From Ariolimax columbianus (taxonomy: Eukaryota > Mollusca > Gastropoda > Stylommatophora > Arionidae), in NCBI GenBank assembly GCA_036924085.1, contig JAVGWX010000018.1, positions 24,439,848 through 24,503,847 of the forward strand: a stretch of DNA of 64,000 nt. Reading direction: 5' to 3'. Below are positions 10,226-21,202 of this stretch, one piece after another (within the stretch, counting starts at the first letter, position 1; the number at the start of each line of letters is the position of its first letter). The position numbers and the translations under genes were made by a program. The notes under the pieces were generated by a model. The model was not told where the DNA came from, did not search any database, and was given only the letters and a program-made list of their open reading frames with translations.

Positions 10226-11221
10226 CAAAATCATATTTTAAAAAGCTAGTTGCCCATCGCAAGCGATGATGGAGACATCAACAGACTGGTTTGCCTTGCT
10301 GGTGTAACTTGCGCTGTACTTGGAGTATAGTGAGGAAGAAACTGCTCTGATTATCAATCGATCGCTCTGGTCCCGAGCGACCTTGGACCAGCGGCAAGAC
10401 ACATGCTAATGGGTCGTAAGTCAAGACGACTGGAAGTAGCTCGGGATGCAGGCACTCTGGCCCCATCTCCCTTGGTCCTGACTGGACATTAGTCTCCTCT
10501 ACCCAGCATGTACCCTGTTGATGGATGTGTACACCTTACTTAATTTAATAAATGGTGCTAACCCAAACATGGGGTTGTCGTTAGTAGTGTCTTCGAGTGG
10601 TGCAACTTATTCATAATTACTATTAGATAATTGATTAATTCATGTGTTAGCAGAGCTAAATCATGAATCGGCGCAATTTCATGACCCTGATGTCGTTTAT
10701 CCAGTCTATTTATTTTTGTGTATTCTGTTCCAAGTCTAACTTGCAAAACATATATTGTCTCTTTGCTGTTGTTATGCTGACCATTTTTCTATTATTTGTG
10801 TACTTTGTCACAGTTAACTTCCTTTTTTTCAGAACACATAAAAGAATGAAGTTTGTTTGAATACTTTTTATTTCTGAAAAGTGTAATTAATAAACTGTTA
10901 TTGTTCAGTGGCTCGCCGTTTGTTAACGTGGTCCTAAAGAGAGAGGGGGGGGGGGGGGTGGATAGAACATTAACACTACTGTAACTGTAACTTGTCACGC
11001 ATGCCGTTGCTATGGATCCAGAGCTTCCGATGCTATCGCCCATGTAACGGCATCGCATGTTTATTAGTTGTTTCGTCCCATAAGAAAGTGTTCCATTTAT
11101 CTGGCATTGGAGGCAGGGTCAGATTAATCATTAGTCTTAGTAGGCTGAGGCATGGAGGTCTTGGGCTCTTTGGAGCCCGTGACTTTGTTTGTTTTAACTT
11201 CACTTGGGGACGATGAGGCTA
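10226..11221. other. No recognised gene; contains a 14-G homopolymer at 10,945-10,958
   Basis: Short ORFs on both strands match nothing I know. The G run at 10,945-10,958 is a likely place for sequencing error. Confidence 0.4.
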
Positions 11222-11575
11222 ACGTCTAGTCGGGCAAAACTCACTGATCAGACAATGTTAGCCAGTGCAGGAGAAATATACTGGCCAAGCTGGCAAGATC
11301 CTCACCTGACCTCCTCGTTGGTCGTCCTGGAAACAGGCTGTTGTCGAGGACAACAGTCCGGCTAACAAGGTGAGGTTCGACATGATCCCTGTAGTAGTGA
11401 GCGACACGCACATGAAGCTAGGCATAGCACAGCCGCCTGGAGGACACCGGTCCACCTTCATCAGCACGCTTGGGATGGGAGGAAAGCTACGACAACCCGC
11501 CACTTAACGTCCTTTTTAGGGCGCACAAAAGAGTAACTTACTCAATGTGGTCATTCGCAAACAACAACTTAACAC
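11222..11575 (+). repeat. R-A interspersed repeat, copy 3
   Basis: Full-length copy running from AGTCGGGCAAAACTCACTGA through GGAAACAGGCTGTTGTC and GCGCACAAAAGAGTAACTTA to AACAACAACT. It is one of the better-preserved copies. Confidence 0.72.
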
Positions 11576-12300
11576 TTAACTTAACTTCATTAATGCCATT
11601 ATACTGGTTTAGAAGGCTCTACAGAATCTGTATACAACCAGTTTATTTCACTCCACGGATACAAAAAATACTGTGAGCATCCAATATATTTTTGAATGCA
11701 GTAACTGACTCTGCTTTCACTAAATCCTGCGGCAATGCATTCCAAGAATGCGCATGTCCTATGTCAGGTCGGTATTTAACTTATTTGTTTGTAACTGCAT
11801 TATACTGGTTTAGAAGGCTCTACAGAGTCTGTATACAACCAGTTTATTCCACTTTAAAAATGACTGGGATCATCCAATATATTCTTGAATGGATTAACTG
11901 ACCCTGCTTTCATCACAACACGTGGCAATACCATACATTCCAAGCATTCACCACTCTCTGACTGAAAACATGTTTCCTAATATCCAATCTGGATCTGTCT
12001 TTAAATAATTTGAAACTATGCCGTCTAGCTTTTGTAGTCGCTTGAACTTTGAAAAACTTGCTATAGTCTAAATTATCATTTCCTTTCCTTATTAAGTCAC
12101 CTCGAATTCGTTTCTTTTCTAGACACTGCAGACCAGTTTTTCTAAGTCTCTTCTCATAACTATAATTCTGGAATCCCAAGATCATTTTTGTAGCACTTCT
12201 TTGTATCCTTTCTACCATGCATATATCCACTCTGTTATAAAGACTACACACCTGAATACGGTACTCCAAATTAGGTCTCACCAATTATTTATATAGTTTG
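11576..12300 (-). mobile_element. CR1-like LINE 3' end with its terminal part present twice
   Basis: The minus strand carries LEYRIQVCSLYNR, MVERIQRSATKM, NYSYEKRLRKTGL, RGDLIRKG and RLDIRKHVFSQRVVNAWN, the CR1-type RT C-terminus. The 3' untranslated end (AGAAGGCTCTACAGA, TATACAACCAGTTTATT) occurs twice in tandem, at about 11,576-11,755 and again from 11,785. This is either two insertions at one spot or a local duplication. Confidence 0.83.
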
Positions 12301-12690
12301 ACTATCACTTCCTTGCTTCAATGTGCGGTCAGTCAGATTGTACCCTGACCAAATTTGGATGTTGTCTGTCCACCTGTATCTCTGGTGCCTTCCAGCTCTC
12401 TTTCCTTCAACGTTTCCCTCCAATATAATCTTCAGCAGACTGTCATATCTCTTGACATAACCAAAATGTTTGGTATTCCTGCTCTTTTATTTTCTTCAGA
12501 TGTGCCTTCTCCGCCATGAGTTGTTTCAGGACCTCACTATTTGCTTTCCTACCTTTCCAAGAAACTCGTCCAAGTCTTCTGGAGACCCACATTTTAAACG
12601 CTTCAATACTCTTCTCTAATTTCTTTGTAAGCATCCAAGTTTATACTCCATACAATAAAACTGAATGCCCAAATCATTTAATGATACTCA
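12300..12690 (-). mobile_element. EN-RT LINE (RTE-like), C-terminal fragment
   Basis: Minus strand: LTKKLEKSIEAFKMWVSRR, LGRVSWKGRKANSEVL, then in other frames GKR.RKRAGRHQRYRWTDN, IQIWSGY. These are the C-terminal blocks of an EN-RT LINE (E.FE.W..RR, W..R..N..VL, RGR.R.RW.DNI). It follows the CR1-like fragment head to tail. Confidence 0.78.
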
Positions 12691-12845
12691 TTTTTAGTTT
12701 AAAGAATCCACTAAGGAGGTATGGCCATAGGGCCGACTGCTCCATCCTGTAATTAGTAGAAAAGCAATTAAATGTTCAATGGACTTACGCAATATCCCAG
12801 TTAACCGATCAGTATGTAAACTAAACCGGATCGAATCTGAAACCG

Positions 12846-12945
12846 GGGGACGGCGTGGCCTAGTGGTTAAGTGGCACGGCTCACAACCAGAAGGTGCTGG
12901 GTTCGATCCCCATCACATAGGCGCAAAATAAAAACCACAGTGTAA
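12846..12945 (+). mobile_element. tRNA-derived SINE, copy 2, internally deleted
   Basis: Carries the best preserved head: box A TGGCCTAGTGG and box B GGTTCGATCCC. It then jumps to the AAAATAAAAACCACAGTGTA body block, lacking the about 100 bases between. Confidence 0.82.
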
Positions 12946-13065
12946 CGCAGGGAACATGTTATTTCAAAAAATACTGTCATAAAAAGGGTAATTATCTCAT
13001 AAGACTGGTTTCATTAGGAGCGTTGGTTCTTGTATAACGTAAATAAAGAAAAGATGGGTATTCGG

Positions 13066-13835
13066 CTTGTTTCAGGGAAGTATTATGTGAAAGGATCACT
13101 CTCAACTGTGATTTTTTGTGTTTTGTACCTTCAGTTTGTTTCAGGGCAGTATTATGTGAAAGGATCACTATCAACTGGGATTTGTTGTGTTTTGTACCTT
13201 CAGTTTGTTTCAGGGCAGTATAATGTAAAAGGATCACTATCAACTGAGATGTGTTGTGTTTTGTACCTTCAGTTTGTTTCAGGGCAGTATTATGTGAAAG
13301 GATCACTATAAACTGTGATTTGTTGTGTTTTGTACCTTCAGTTTGTTTCAGGGCAGTATTATGTGAAAGGATCACTCTCAACTGTGATTTGTTGTGTTTT
13401 GTACCTTCAGTTTATTTCAGGGCAGTATTATGTGAAAGGATCACTATCAACTGTGATTTGTTGTGTTTTGTACCTTCAGTTTGTTTCAGGGCAGTATTAT
13501 GTGAAAGGATCACTCTCAACTGTGATTTGTTGTGTTTTGTACCTTCAGTTTATTTCAGGGCAGTATTATGTGAAAGGATCACTATCAACTGTGATTTGTT
13601 GTGTTTTGTACCTTCAGTTTGTTTCAGGGCAGTATTATGTGAAAGGATCACTTTCAACTGTGATTTGTTGTGTTTTGTACCTTCAGTTTGTTTCAGGGCA
13701 GTATTTTGTGAAAGGATCACTATCAACTGTGATTTGTTGTGTTTTGTACCTTCAGTTTGTTTCAGGGCAGTATTATGTAAGGATCACTATCAACTGTGAT
13801 TTGTTGTGTTTTGTACCTTCAGTTTGTTTTAATTC
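13066..13835. repeat. Minisatellite, 69-bp unit, about 11 copies
   Basis: Each unit holds TTTCAGGGCAGTATTATGTG, AAAGGATCACT and TTGTTGTGTTTTGTACCTTC. The 69-bp period (23 codons) keeps long frames open on both strands (208 codons forward, 129 reverse). Those are by-products of the repeat, not genes. One unit near 13,780 lacks two bases and ends the frame. Confidence 0.93.
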
Positions 13836-13844
13836 TCTGTGTGG

Positions 13845-14060
13845 ATGTCAGGTCAGGTCAGGTCAGGTCAGTAATCCTGTAACCAGTGATACCCTTCTCT
13901 TACACCAGCCGCTGCTAGTGCCTCTTTTAGTAGGAAATTGATCCATTGTTTTATGTTGTCCTCCCACCTCCTTTTGGGACGGCCTTTTTATTTTCTGTCT
14001 TGCGCCTTTCCATGCAGGATTGTATTTGCAATACTATTTGAGGATGTATGGATGATGTAT
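13845..14060 (-). mobile_element. Family C LINE 3' end, inverted, with (GGTCA)n tail
   Basis: The plus strand starts with repeated GGTCA at 13,850-13,870 (the (CCTGA)n tail reversed). The minus strand then encodes the C-terminal blocks also seen at 17,150-17,400 (LANTI..G..Q, GRPKRRWEDNIK-like) with frameshifts. Confidence 0.75.
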
Positions 14061-14139
14061 AGAGCAATTATAAACCTCGGCACAATACAAGTGCTGTAGA
14101 GTTCTGTAATTTAGTTGGCCTATACATGTGACGTTTCAT

Positions 14140-15560
14140 GGGTATTTTCCCTATGAGTAAGACGGACTTCTATATAAAGATGGCCATAATCTGGCACAGC
14201 TCAGAGTGGCCACAGGCTTGGAAGAGATCAATTTATATTTCTCTCCCAAATGAAAGGTAACTTTAAGCTGTGCACAAACTACTGCACTATTGCGATAATA
14301 AGTCACACCAGCAAGATCCTCACGAGGATAATATTGAAGAAGATAAAAAGAAAAGTTGAATGTGAAATCCATAAAGTGCAAGCAAGCTTCAGAAAAGAGA
14401 GACGGGCTAAATATCACATGTGTAATAATATCACTAACATCTATGACAAATGTAGAAAGTATAACTTATATCTGTTTACATATTTTATCAATTACACTCA
14501 GACCTTCGATTGCGTAAAACATTAGAAATTGTGGAAAATAATGAAAGATGTGAGGTTTCCAGTACATCTAAACCATCTAATCCAATCATTATATCATAAA
14601 CAACAGGCTTCTGTCAGAGTATCTAGAAAAAAATAAGATTGGTTCGAAGTACAAATGGTAGTAAGGCAGGGATGTATCCTCTCCCCATAATTAATTGCCG
14701 TTTATGCAGAGTGCATCAATAGGAACGTTAAAGAAGATGAGAATATCGAAAGTTATGATCCTCTTACAATCGGCGGATACAAGATCCCAGAGCTAAGATA
14801 CGCAGACGATACTGTGATACTATCAAACACTGCAGATGGGTTATAACAGCGAATTGCATCCGTAAACAAATGCAGCGAAGATTAAAAAAAGACCTCTCTG
14901 TGAACATAAAAAACCTAAGATAATGGTCACTTACAAAACAAGAAGTCAATATAAATTCACGTTTGGGAGTGTGGAAATAGAACAAGTCATGGACTTCGCG
15001 TATATGGACTCCAGAATTGACAACGATGGCGACTGCTCAACGGAAATCAGAAGAAGATTGGCAATAGAAATGCAGAGGAAACTTGAAGAAACTATGGCAG
15101 AATACCAGCAATCCAACAACAGTGAAACTGTTGAGAACCTGTGTTTTTCTTGTTTTGCAACATGCTGCTGCGAAATATTCACAGTTAATCAAACACAAAA
15201 GAAGAGAATCGAGTCTTTCGAGTTAAAATGTTATAGAAAAGTCCTCAAAATACAACAGACTGAAAAAAAAAGAATGCAGACATTTTGCCAAATTTGAACA
15301 TTGAGGAGAACTGGATCATAAATTCCACCGTGAACAGAAAATTGAAATACTAAGGCCACGTCAAAAGACAATGGTCTTGGAAGAGAGAAAAGCAAGGGAA
15401 AATATGCCAACAGAGGCAAAGGCAGACCAAGAAGGTGATGGCACTACAAAGATGTCAAGAAATGTTTAGACATGCCTCTCGAGCAGGCTGGAGATTTGGA
15501 GTGAGATCGAGTTTCGTTCGAAGCTGTGATGGCAGTGACGTTCTGCAAAGGACATGCTAC
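14140..15560 (+). mobile_element. RTE-like LINE, degraded RT to C-terminus
   Basis: Plus-strand frames give NYCTIAIISHTSKILTRIIL, YTQTFDCVKH (palm block A), VRQGCILSP-like text, then LRYADDTVIL at about 14,795-14,825 with the catalytic YADD intact. Later come DSRIDNDGDCSTEIRRRL and RIESFELKCYRKVLKI. The order and wording resemble RTE-type elements. Frames shift at least four times, so it is inactive. Confidence 0.85.
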
Positions 15561-16029
15561 ATCATGATGTTATTTTCATTTTCTATTAATTTAATTTCAC
15601 TTGTCATTTTAATTTAATTTTTTTTTAAAAAGCTGTTTATAATATTTTTTAATGCATGTGTATGTGATAACTTGATGGTTTGAAGAAAAACGGAAATAAA
15701 CAAAATAAAAAAGAATGGTCATTTTACTTTATATAAAAAAGTGTTGGTAGCCAAGTAAATATATCCATCCTTAAATAAAGGATTTACATTTTTATTATTT
15801 TTGGGTTTTGACATTAGGAACTTGTTTGTGTACGCCAACAGAGGAACATAACCATTTTTTCTTTAATTTTGATTATTTAAAAAAAGAAAACAATGTATTG
15901 GGTATGCGGTGTAGAATTATCACCGCGAGAACACTGAATCAACAGCTACACTTCTGCACAGCAGAAACATTAGCTAATAAGTACATACATATACACATAC
16001 GGATCTATACATTGGCCAATACGTCCTGA
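15561..16029. other. AT-rich spacer without recognised gene
   Basis: Low-complexity A/T. It includes a short stretch near 15,975-16,030 that recurs at 27,100-27,155 (CCAATACGTCCTGATA), otherwise nothing recognised. Confidence 0.4.
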
Positions 16030-17404
16030 TAAAACCTAACATCAATGGTTATACCGTTACATAAGTCTGGAAACCTAAAGCTGTGCCAACATTACAGAAC
16101 AATTAGCCTCATTAGCCACCCTAGCAAGGTCATGCTTAGATTAATCCTCGACCGATTGAAACCTCAAGCAGAGAACATCAATGCCGAGGAGCAAGGAGGG
16201 TTCAAACAGGGAAGAAGCACTACAGAACAGATATTTAATTTAAGGCTGCTAAGCGAGAAATATCTAGAACAGCAGCAACAACTGTATCGTGTGTTTATTA
16301 TTTTTAAAAAGGCGTTTGATAGGGTATGGCATAAAGTGCTATGGGCAACCATGAAAATATATACAATCAACGGACATATTATAAAGGTCCTTGAACACCT
16401 GTATTACAAAGCGTCCAGAGCAGTTCTTGTGAATGGTAGGCGAGGAGATTGGTTTCGCACATCAGTTGGTGTGACACAGCGGTGTACACTCTCTCCAACT
16501 CTTTTCAATACATTCCTTGAGGAAATTATGAGTGAGGCACTTGGAGGTCACATTGGTACTGTCAAAATAGGGGGCCGAACGATTACCAACATTAGTTCTG
16601 CAGATGATATCGACGGGTTGGCGGGTTCAGAAGCAGAACTCCAGGAATGGGTCAGAAGGCTAGATAAAACAGCTCTTGACTATGGTATGGAGATAAACGC
16701 TGGAAAGAAAAAATTAATGATCAACAACACCGAGGCTTCAACAGCAGCATAAAAGCTAACGGTCAGGAACTCGAAGTGGTTGACCGTTTTAAATATCTGG
16801 GGTCGATTGTCAGTGATGAAGGATCAAAATGTGAGGTGTTGGCCAGAATAGCCCAGACAATAGCACCGATTGCACAGCTTAACAAAATCTGGCAAGATAA
16901 ACGATTAGCACTATGCACGAAAATCAAATTAAAGCGTACACTGGTCCTGTCAATATTCCTCTATGCTTGTGAGACATGGACAGTTACAGCTGACCTTCAG
17001 CGAAGGATATAGGCCCTGCAGATGATATGTTTCCGAAGACTTTTAAACGTCACGTACAAAGATCAAGTTACAAATAAGGAAATACGAGATAGAATTACAA
17101 CAGCAATAGGGCCTTTTGAAGACCTCTTGTCATCTGTCAAAAGAAGGAAACTCGCTTGGTACGGTCACTTTTCGAGAATAATTGGTCTTGCAAATACGAT
17201 CCTCCACGGAAAGGTGCAAGACAGACGACGAAGAGGCTGTCCCAAAAAGAGGTAGCAGGACAACCTAATAGAATGGACCAATCTCTGACCAGAAGAGATT
17301 CAGGCAGCGGCCGCTGACAAAGAAGGGTGACGTGGTGTTGCGAGGATGTCTTCATGTGTGCCCCAACGACCTAATCGGTTACGGGATGGCCTGACCTGAC
17401 CTGA
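16030..17404 (+). mobile_element. Family C LINE, 5'-truncated, RT to 3' tail
   Basis: Plus strand: HYRTISLISHPSKVMLRLIL, IIFKKAFDRVWHKVLW, GVTQRCTLSPTLFN, then ISSADDIDGLAGSEAE where FADD has become SADD. Next come RFKYLGSIVSDEGSKCEVLA, LYACETWTVTADLQRR, CFRRLLNVTYKDQVTN, RKLAWYGHFSR and RRRRGCPKKR. It ends GGGATGGCCTGACCTGACCTGA, a (CCTGA)n tail. Stops at about 16,752 and 17,012 break it. It is the longest family C copy in the window and the reference for the shorter ones. It borders the family E LINE at 17,405. Confidence 0.88.
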
Positions 17405-18226
17405 TATGGAAAGTGTGGAACTTATGCTCTTGTTCGCCATAGTTTTCCACGTTTTGCTAACATATAGGAGCGTACTGAGGACACGGGTATTGTAGACCAT
17501 GCCTTGGTCTAGGCTGCAAGTTTAAAGATTTTCCCAGACACGTTGTAAGACCGGAAAATACGGCAGCAGTTTTGTCTATGCGATATCCTATTTCGGTGTC
17601 TAGTGAGAGCTTATCGTTGATGAGGGACCCCGGGTAAGTGAACTGGTCCACAGAGGCTAATCCGTAGTTGTTGATTTCTGCAGTGACATCTACATTTTGT
17701 ACCAGCACATTTGTTTCATTCAGGCCTGTTGGGAAGTCCCTTTTTGGCACGCCTGGAAATAACGATCTATCAAGCTAAGGAGATTTTACTTTCTCTGAAT
17801 GACAATTGCAGCATAATCAACAAATAATAAGTCCCTGGCAGTAACTTCTGTGATCTTGGTTTTACCATTTAGTATCTAAAGAATAAACATATAACCATCT
17901 GATCTAGTTTGAAGGTAAATTATCCTTTTTTTCATTACCAAACGCGTAATTCCATAGTAGCGCAAAGACGATTCCGAATAATGCTGGGGCCAGAACGCAG
18001 ACTTGTTTAACACCACTGTGAATACTGAATGGCTGTTATACATTAGCGTAAAATTGGACTGTTCCTTTCATATCCTCATGAAATGCACTATTAGCTGCAG
18101 CAGTGTGTTAAACATTTTGCCAAAAACACTGAGTAGTGACGTGTTTCTGTCTTTATTGTAGTTACTTCCATCATCTTTATATGTGTATGGTGTGACAATC
18201 TTTGAATCCCTTATGTTTTGAAGTCC
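17405..18226 (-). mobile_element. Family E LINE, RT piece (downstream half of a split element)
   Basis: Minus strand, in shifting frames: LQNIRDSKIVTPYTYK, NTSLLSVFGK, SGVKQVCVLAPALFGIVFAL, TARDLLFVDYAAIVI (the FADDAA box, corrupted), DQFTYPGSLINDKLSLDTEI, VYNTRVLSTLLY. This is the middle and C-terminal RT of the family whose zinc-finger end is seen at 48,118-48,742. Its upstream half resumes at 23,211-24,285. The block between (18,227-23,210) is a later insertion. Confidence 0.78.
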
Positions 18227-18229
18227 GGT

Positions 18230-18440
18230 CGACGGAGGACGGGTGTGTAAAAAGCCTCACTGGGACGGCCACAGGGACCGACTGACGGACGGACGGACGG
18301 TTGTTCCCCCCATCCCTCACTCCGTCGACCTAGGACCGCCTGACAGGGGCCCGTACACACACCAGACGACCGACCGACCGACCGACCGGGCTCGCTCGGG
18401 GGAGGGATGGCAGCGCTCTGTGCAGAACGGATCCCAACGG
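18230..18440. other. GC-rich simple-repeat stretch 5' of the rRNA pseudogene
   Basis: Contains GACGGACGGACGG and GACCGACCGACCGACC runs. It is far more GC-rich than its surroundings. It could be diverged 18S variable-region or rDNA spacer sequence, but I cannot align it. Confidence 0.4.
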
Positions 18441-19288
18441 CCCCGGCGATGAATTTCACTGGGACTGGAGACATGTTCGTAACGGGTAACGGGGATTCAG
18501 GGTTCGATTCCGGAGAGGCAGCATGAGAAACGGCTACCACATCCAAGGAAGGCAGCAGGCGCGCAACTTACCCACTCCCGGCACGGGGAGGTAGTGACGA
18601 AAAATAACAATATGGCATCCTTTCGAGGCCCCGTAATTGGAATGAGTACACTTTAAACCCTTTAACGAGGATTTATTGGAGGGCAAGTCTGGTGCCAGCA
18701 GCCGCGGTAATTCCAGCTCCAATAGCGTATATTAAAGTTGTTGCAGTTAAAAAGCTCGTAGTTGGATCTCAGGCGCAGGCGGGCGGTCCGGCTCGCGCCG
18801 GTTCACTGCCCGTTGTCTCCTGCCCTACCGTCTACCGGCTCTCTCCCACGGGTGCTCTTCGCTGAGCGTCCTGGGTGGCCGGCGCGTTTACTTTGAAAAA
18901 ATTAGAGTGTTCAAAGCAGGCCTCGGCTGCCTGCATAATGGTGCATGGAATAATGGAATAGGACCTTGGTTCTATTTTTGTTGGTTTTTCGAACTGGAGG
19001 TAATGATTAACAGGGACAAACGGGAGCATTCGTATTGCGGCGTTAGAGGTGAAATTCTTGGATCGCCGCCAGACGAGCTACTGCGAAAGAATTTGTCAAG
19101 AATGTTTTCATTAATCAAGAACGAAAGTCAGAGGCGCGAAGACGATCAGATACCGTCGTAGTTCTGACCATAAACGATGCCGACCAGCGATCCGCAGGAG
19201 TTGCTTCGATGACTCTGCGGGCAGCTTCCGGGAAACCAAAGTGTTTGGGTTCCGGGGGAAGTATGGTTGTAAAGCTGAAACTTAAAGA

Positions 19289-19322
<34 letters not shown>

Positions 19323-19383
19323 GCGGCCTAATTTGACTTAACACGGCCAACACTGAAATGACTGACATGCCGAGACCACTTTC
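18440..19383 (+). rRNA. Partial 18S rRNA pseudogene, lacking both ends
   Basis: Unmistakable small-subunit landmarks occur in order: GGGTTCGATTCCGGAGAG, GGAAGGCAGCAGGCGCGCAA, TGCCAGCAGCCGCGGTAATT, TTAAAAAGCTCGTAGTTGGA, AACGAAAGTCAGAGG, GATCAGATACCGTC and TTGACGGAAGGGCAC. The 5' several hundred bases and the 3' third are missing. Non-canonical changes such as AAAGAAATTGACGG for AAAGGAATTGACGG show it is not a working gene. The V4 region looks mollusc-like. It breaks off near GAGACCACTTTC and continues directly as 28S sequence. Confidence 0.9.
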
Positions 19384-19478
19384 GTTGGGTCTAATATGGA
19401 ACGGGTGTTGGATTTAGACCCTCGGAAAACTGGGGTAATGCTCTCTGTGGCTCGGTTGGTCTGCATTCAGTGTTTAAC
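19384..19478 (+). pseudogene. 28S rRNA fragment 1, fused to the 18S break point
   Basis: GTTGGGTCTAATATGGAACG, then TTAGACCCTCGGAAAACTGG, matches the region near the 28S 3' end (CTAATAGGGAACGTGAGC in intact genes). The later part is diverged. The joint to 18S is at 19,383/19,384. Confidence 0.75.
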
Positions 19479-19578
19479 AAAGAAATTGACGGAAGGGCAC
19501 TAATGAGATGAGCCTGCGGCTTAAATTGACTTAACACGCCAATACTGTAGAACGACTGTCAAATAGAGAGCACTTTCG
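19479..19578 (+). pseudogene. Second copy of the 18S fragment end
   Basis: Repeats AAAGAAATTGACGG, GCCTGCGGCTTAAATTGACT and GAGAGCACTTTC from the main 18S piece. It shares the unusual AAAGAAATT and GACTTAACACG changes, so it is a duplicate of the already mutated copy. Period to the first copy is about 195 bp. Confidence 0.82.
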
Positions 19579-19727
19579 TTGGGTCTAATAGTGAACATGT
19601 GCTGGTATAGGACCCACGGAAGACAGGTCAGTTTCTTAACCTCACAAGGAAAGAACGTCTGCTATGGTAATCTGGTCTTAACCCTGCGGAAATCGCAGGT
19701 TTCAGAAACTTGGCCATTGACAAACAA
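19579..19727 (+). pseudogene. 28S rRNA fragment 2
   Basis: GTTGGGTCTAATAGTGAACA, then GAAGACAGGTCAGTTTCTTA, TGCTATGGTAATCTGGTC and CGCAGGTTTCAGAAACTTGG align with the same 28S region as fragments 1 and 3 but are more diverged. It has the same 18S/28S joint as fragment 1. Confidence 0.75.
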
Positions 19728-19745
19728 AAAGCCCTCTATTGATAC

Positions 19746-20209
19746 GTCTGGTCAAATAGTGAACGGGTGCTGGAAAAAGACCCTCGGAAGACAGGCCAGT
19801 TTTACCCTACTAATGACAGGGCGTTGCTACGGTAATCCTGCTCAACTCGAGAGGAGCCGCAGACATCTGGTTCACGTACTAGGCTGATAAGCCAACGGCG
19901 CGAGGCTACCATGTGAGGGATTACGGCTGAACGCCTCTAAGCCAGAGTCCCGCCCAAAATCACAGCACGATTGCAATGGGAGGCTTCGACAGGGTGGGGA
20001 TCTGGGGCTCACGCTTCAGCCCCGCCTGATCGAGCCGCAGAAAGAGGTATCTGCCGCCCACCGATCAAAGCGGGCGGGAAGCTGCTCCATATTCACCCCA
20101 TGCGGCGCTGAGGTGCGAAACAAAAAACAAAAGACTTAGTTCTGGGTCGGGGTGTCGTAAACAGTAGAGCAGCCACCTCACTGTGAACTGTCGAGACTCA
20201 GCCGCTGAC
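19746..20209 (+). rRNA. 28S rRNA 3'-terminal fragment (pseudogene)
   Basis: Contains CCAGTTTTACCCTACTAATG, GTTGCTACGGTAATCCTGCT, GATTACGGCTGAACGCCTCT, and near the end TTCTGGGTCGGGGTGTCGTA and TAGAGCAGCCACCTCACTGT. These are the last few hundred bases of 28S rRNA. It ends at about 20,209, close to the natural 28S 3' end, and is followed by the family A LINE. There is no 5.8S, ITS or remaining 28S. Confidence 0.88.
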
Positions 20210-20356
20210 CATGAGATATGCCCACACACCAGCGAACAACATCTCCGTGACATTACCAGGCTTGTCCCCTGGTTAAATGCACTCCTGCTTCTATCTCCCC
20301 CTCTATCTGCTATCAGCCATACCAATGGACGCAGAAGAGATGCAGGCTAGCGGACA

Positions 20357-21112
20357 TTGCACATCTGCCCTACTGTGTCAACCTCCCAGGTGGCGGGGAA
20401 TGCTAAGCTTTCCCTAACACATCACTTGCATGAAGGTAAGATTGACGTGGCATGTATCCAAGAAACGCACCTCAACAGCAACCATACATTCTCAATCAGA
20501 GGATACCAGGCCTTCCGCCTGGATAGAGAGGGTCACAAAGGAGGGGTTATGATACTGACCCGAAACTGCATACCGAGTAGCGCGGTATTTGTCAATCACA
20601 CCGGACAAGCAGAAATTGTAGGAGTAGACATAATGGCTCAAGAGACGAAGATCCGCATCTTCAACCTGTACGGACCACCAAATAAAGACCTATCGCTCTC
20701 GAGTATGGAAGTCAAGGACTCCAACTGCATAGTAGTTGGAGACTTCAACAGCCACTCGGAGCGATGGGGATACTCGGACACATACAGCGGAGGTGACGAA
20801 GTGGAAGATTGGGAGATAGACACGAATCTCCATCTAATCAATAGGCCGGAGGATAGCCCTAGCTTCTATTCTAGAACATGGCATACCACCTCGACTCCAG
20901 ATTTGGCCTTCTCCACAATGGAAATTCACCATAAAATAGACTGCCAGGTGCTAAACCAATTGGAAGGTAGCGACCACAGGCCAATTTGGCTAGAAATTGA
21001 TATGGAAGTAGGCCCACAGGAAACAAAACTGCCCCCACGTTGGAATTACAAACGAGCTGACTGGGACAGATTTGCAAGCCTGACAGATACACAAATACAG
21101 AATACACGCTAA
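20357..21112 (+). CDS. APE-type endonuclease domain of family A LINE copy 2
   Basis: An intact 251-codon frame. The endonuclease nicks target DNA to prime reverse transcription. Motifs: QETHL at 35-39 (metal-binding glutamate), GDFNSH at 128-133 (catalytic Asp/Asn), TPDLAF at 180-185, and GSDHRPI at 204-210 (Asp-His pair). All the expected catalytic residues of this family are present. The first ATG in frame is used; the true protein probably starts a little upstream in another frame. It ends at a stop in the linker, so it is separate from the RT here. It is not expected to be expressed as a working element. Confidence 0.85.
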   Translation: MHICPTVSTSQVAGNAKLSLTHHLHEGKIDVACIQETHLNSNHTFSIRGYQAFRLDREGHKGGVMILTRNCIPSSAVFVNHTGQAEIVGVDIMAQETKIRIFNLYGPPNKDLSLSSMEVKDSNCIVVGDFNSHSERWGYSDTYSGGDEVEDWEIDTNLHLINRPEDSPSFYSRTWHTTSTPDLAFSTMEIHHKIDCQVLNQLEGSDHRPIWLEIDMEVGPQETKLPPRWNYKRADWDRFASLTDTQIQNTR

Positions 21113-21202
21113 ACCAAACAGCAAGAAAAAGCTGGAAAAACAAAAACGGAAATCCTCAACCTAGACAAAGAAGGGAACAAACTATGGAAGTTAGTCAGAT
21201 CC

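Noticed and set aside
10663..10860. 65-codon hydrophobic ORF as a small membrane protein
   Set aside because: AT-rich DNA readily gives Phe/Leu/Ile-rich frames. No supporting signal, and the opposite strand is open too.
12846..12915. Possible tRNA gene
   Set aside because: Boxes A and B are present but no cloverleaf or anticodon stem can be drawn with confidence, and the same head is joined to a repeated body elsewhere: it is a SINE.
13030..13941. Long repetitive ORFs (182-208 codons forward, 129 reverse)
   Set aside because: They arise because the 69-bp minisatellite unit is a multiple of three. No start context, no non-repetitive coding part, and both strands are open.
18211..19161. ORFs across the GC-rich and rRNA region
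   Set aside because: They overlap clear 18S rRNA sequence and its flank; open frames there are accidental.
19384..20209. R1/R2-type site-specific insertion of a LINE into 28S
   Set aside because: The 28S part present is downstream of the usual R1/R2 target sites, and the LINE is a family A element that also sits at many non-rDNA places in the window.
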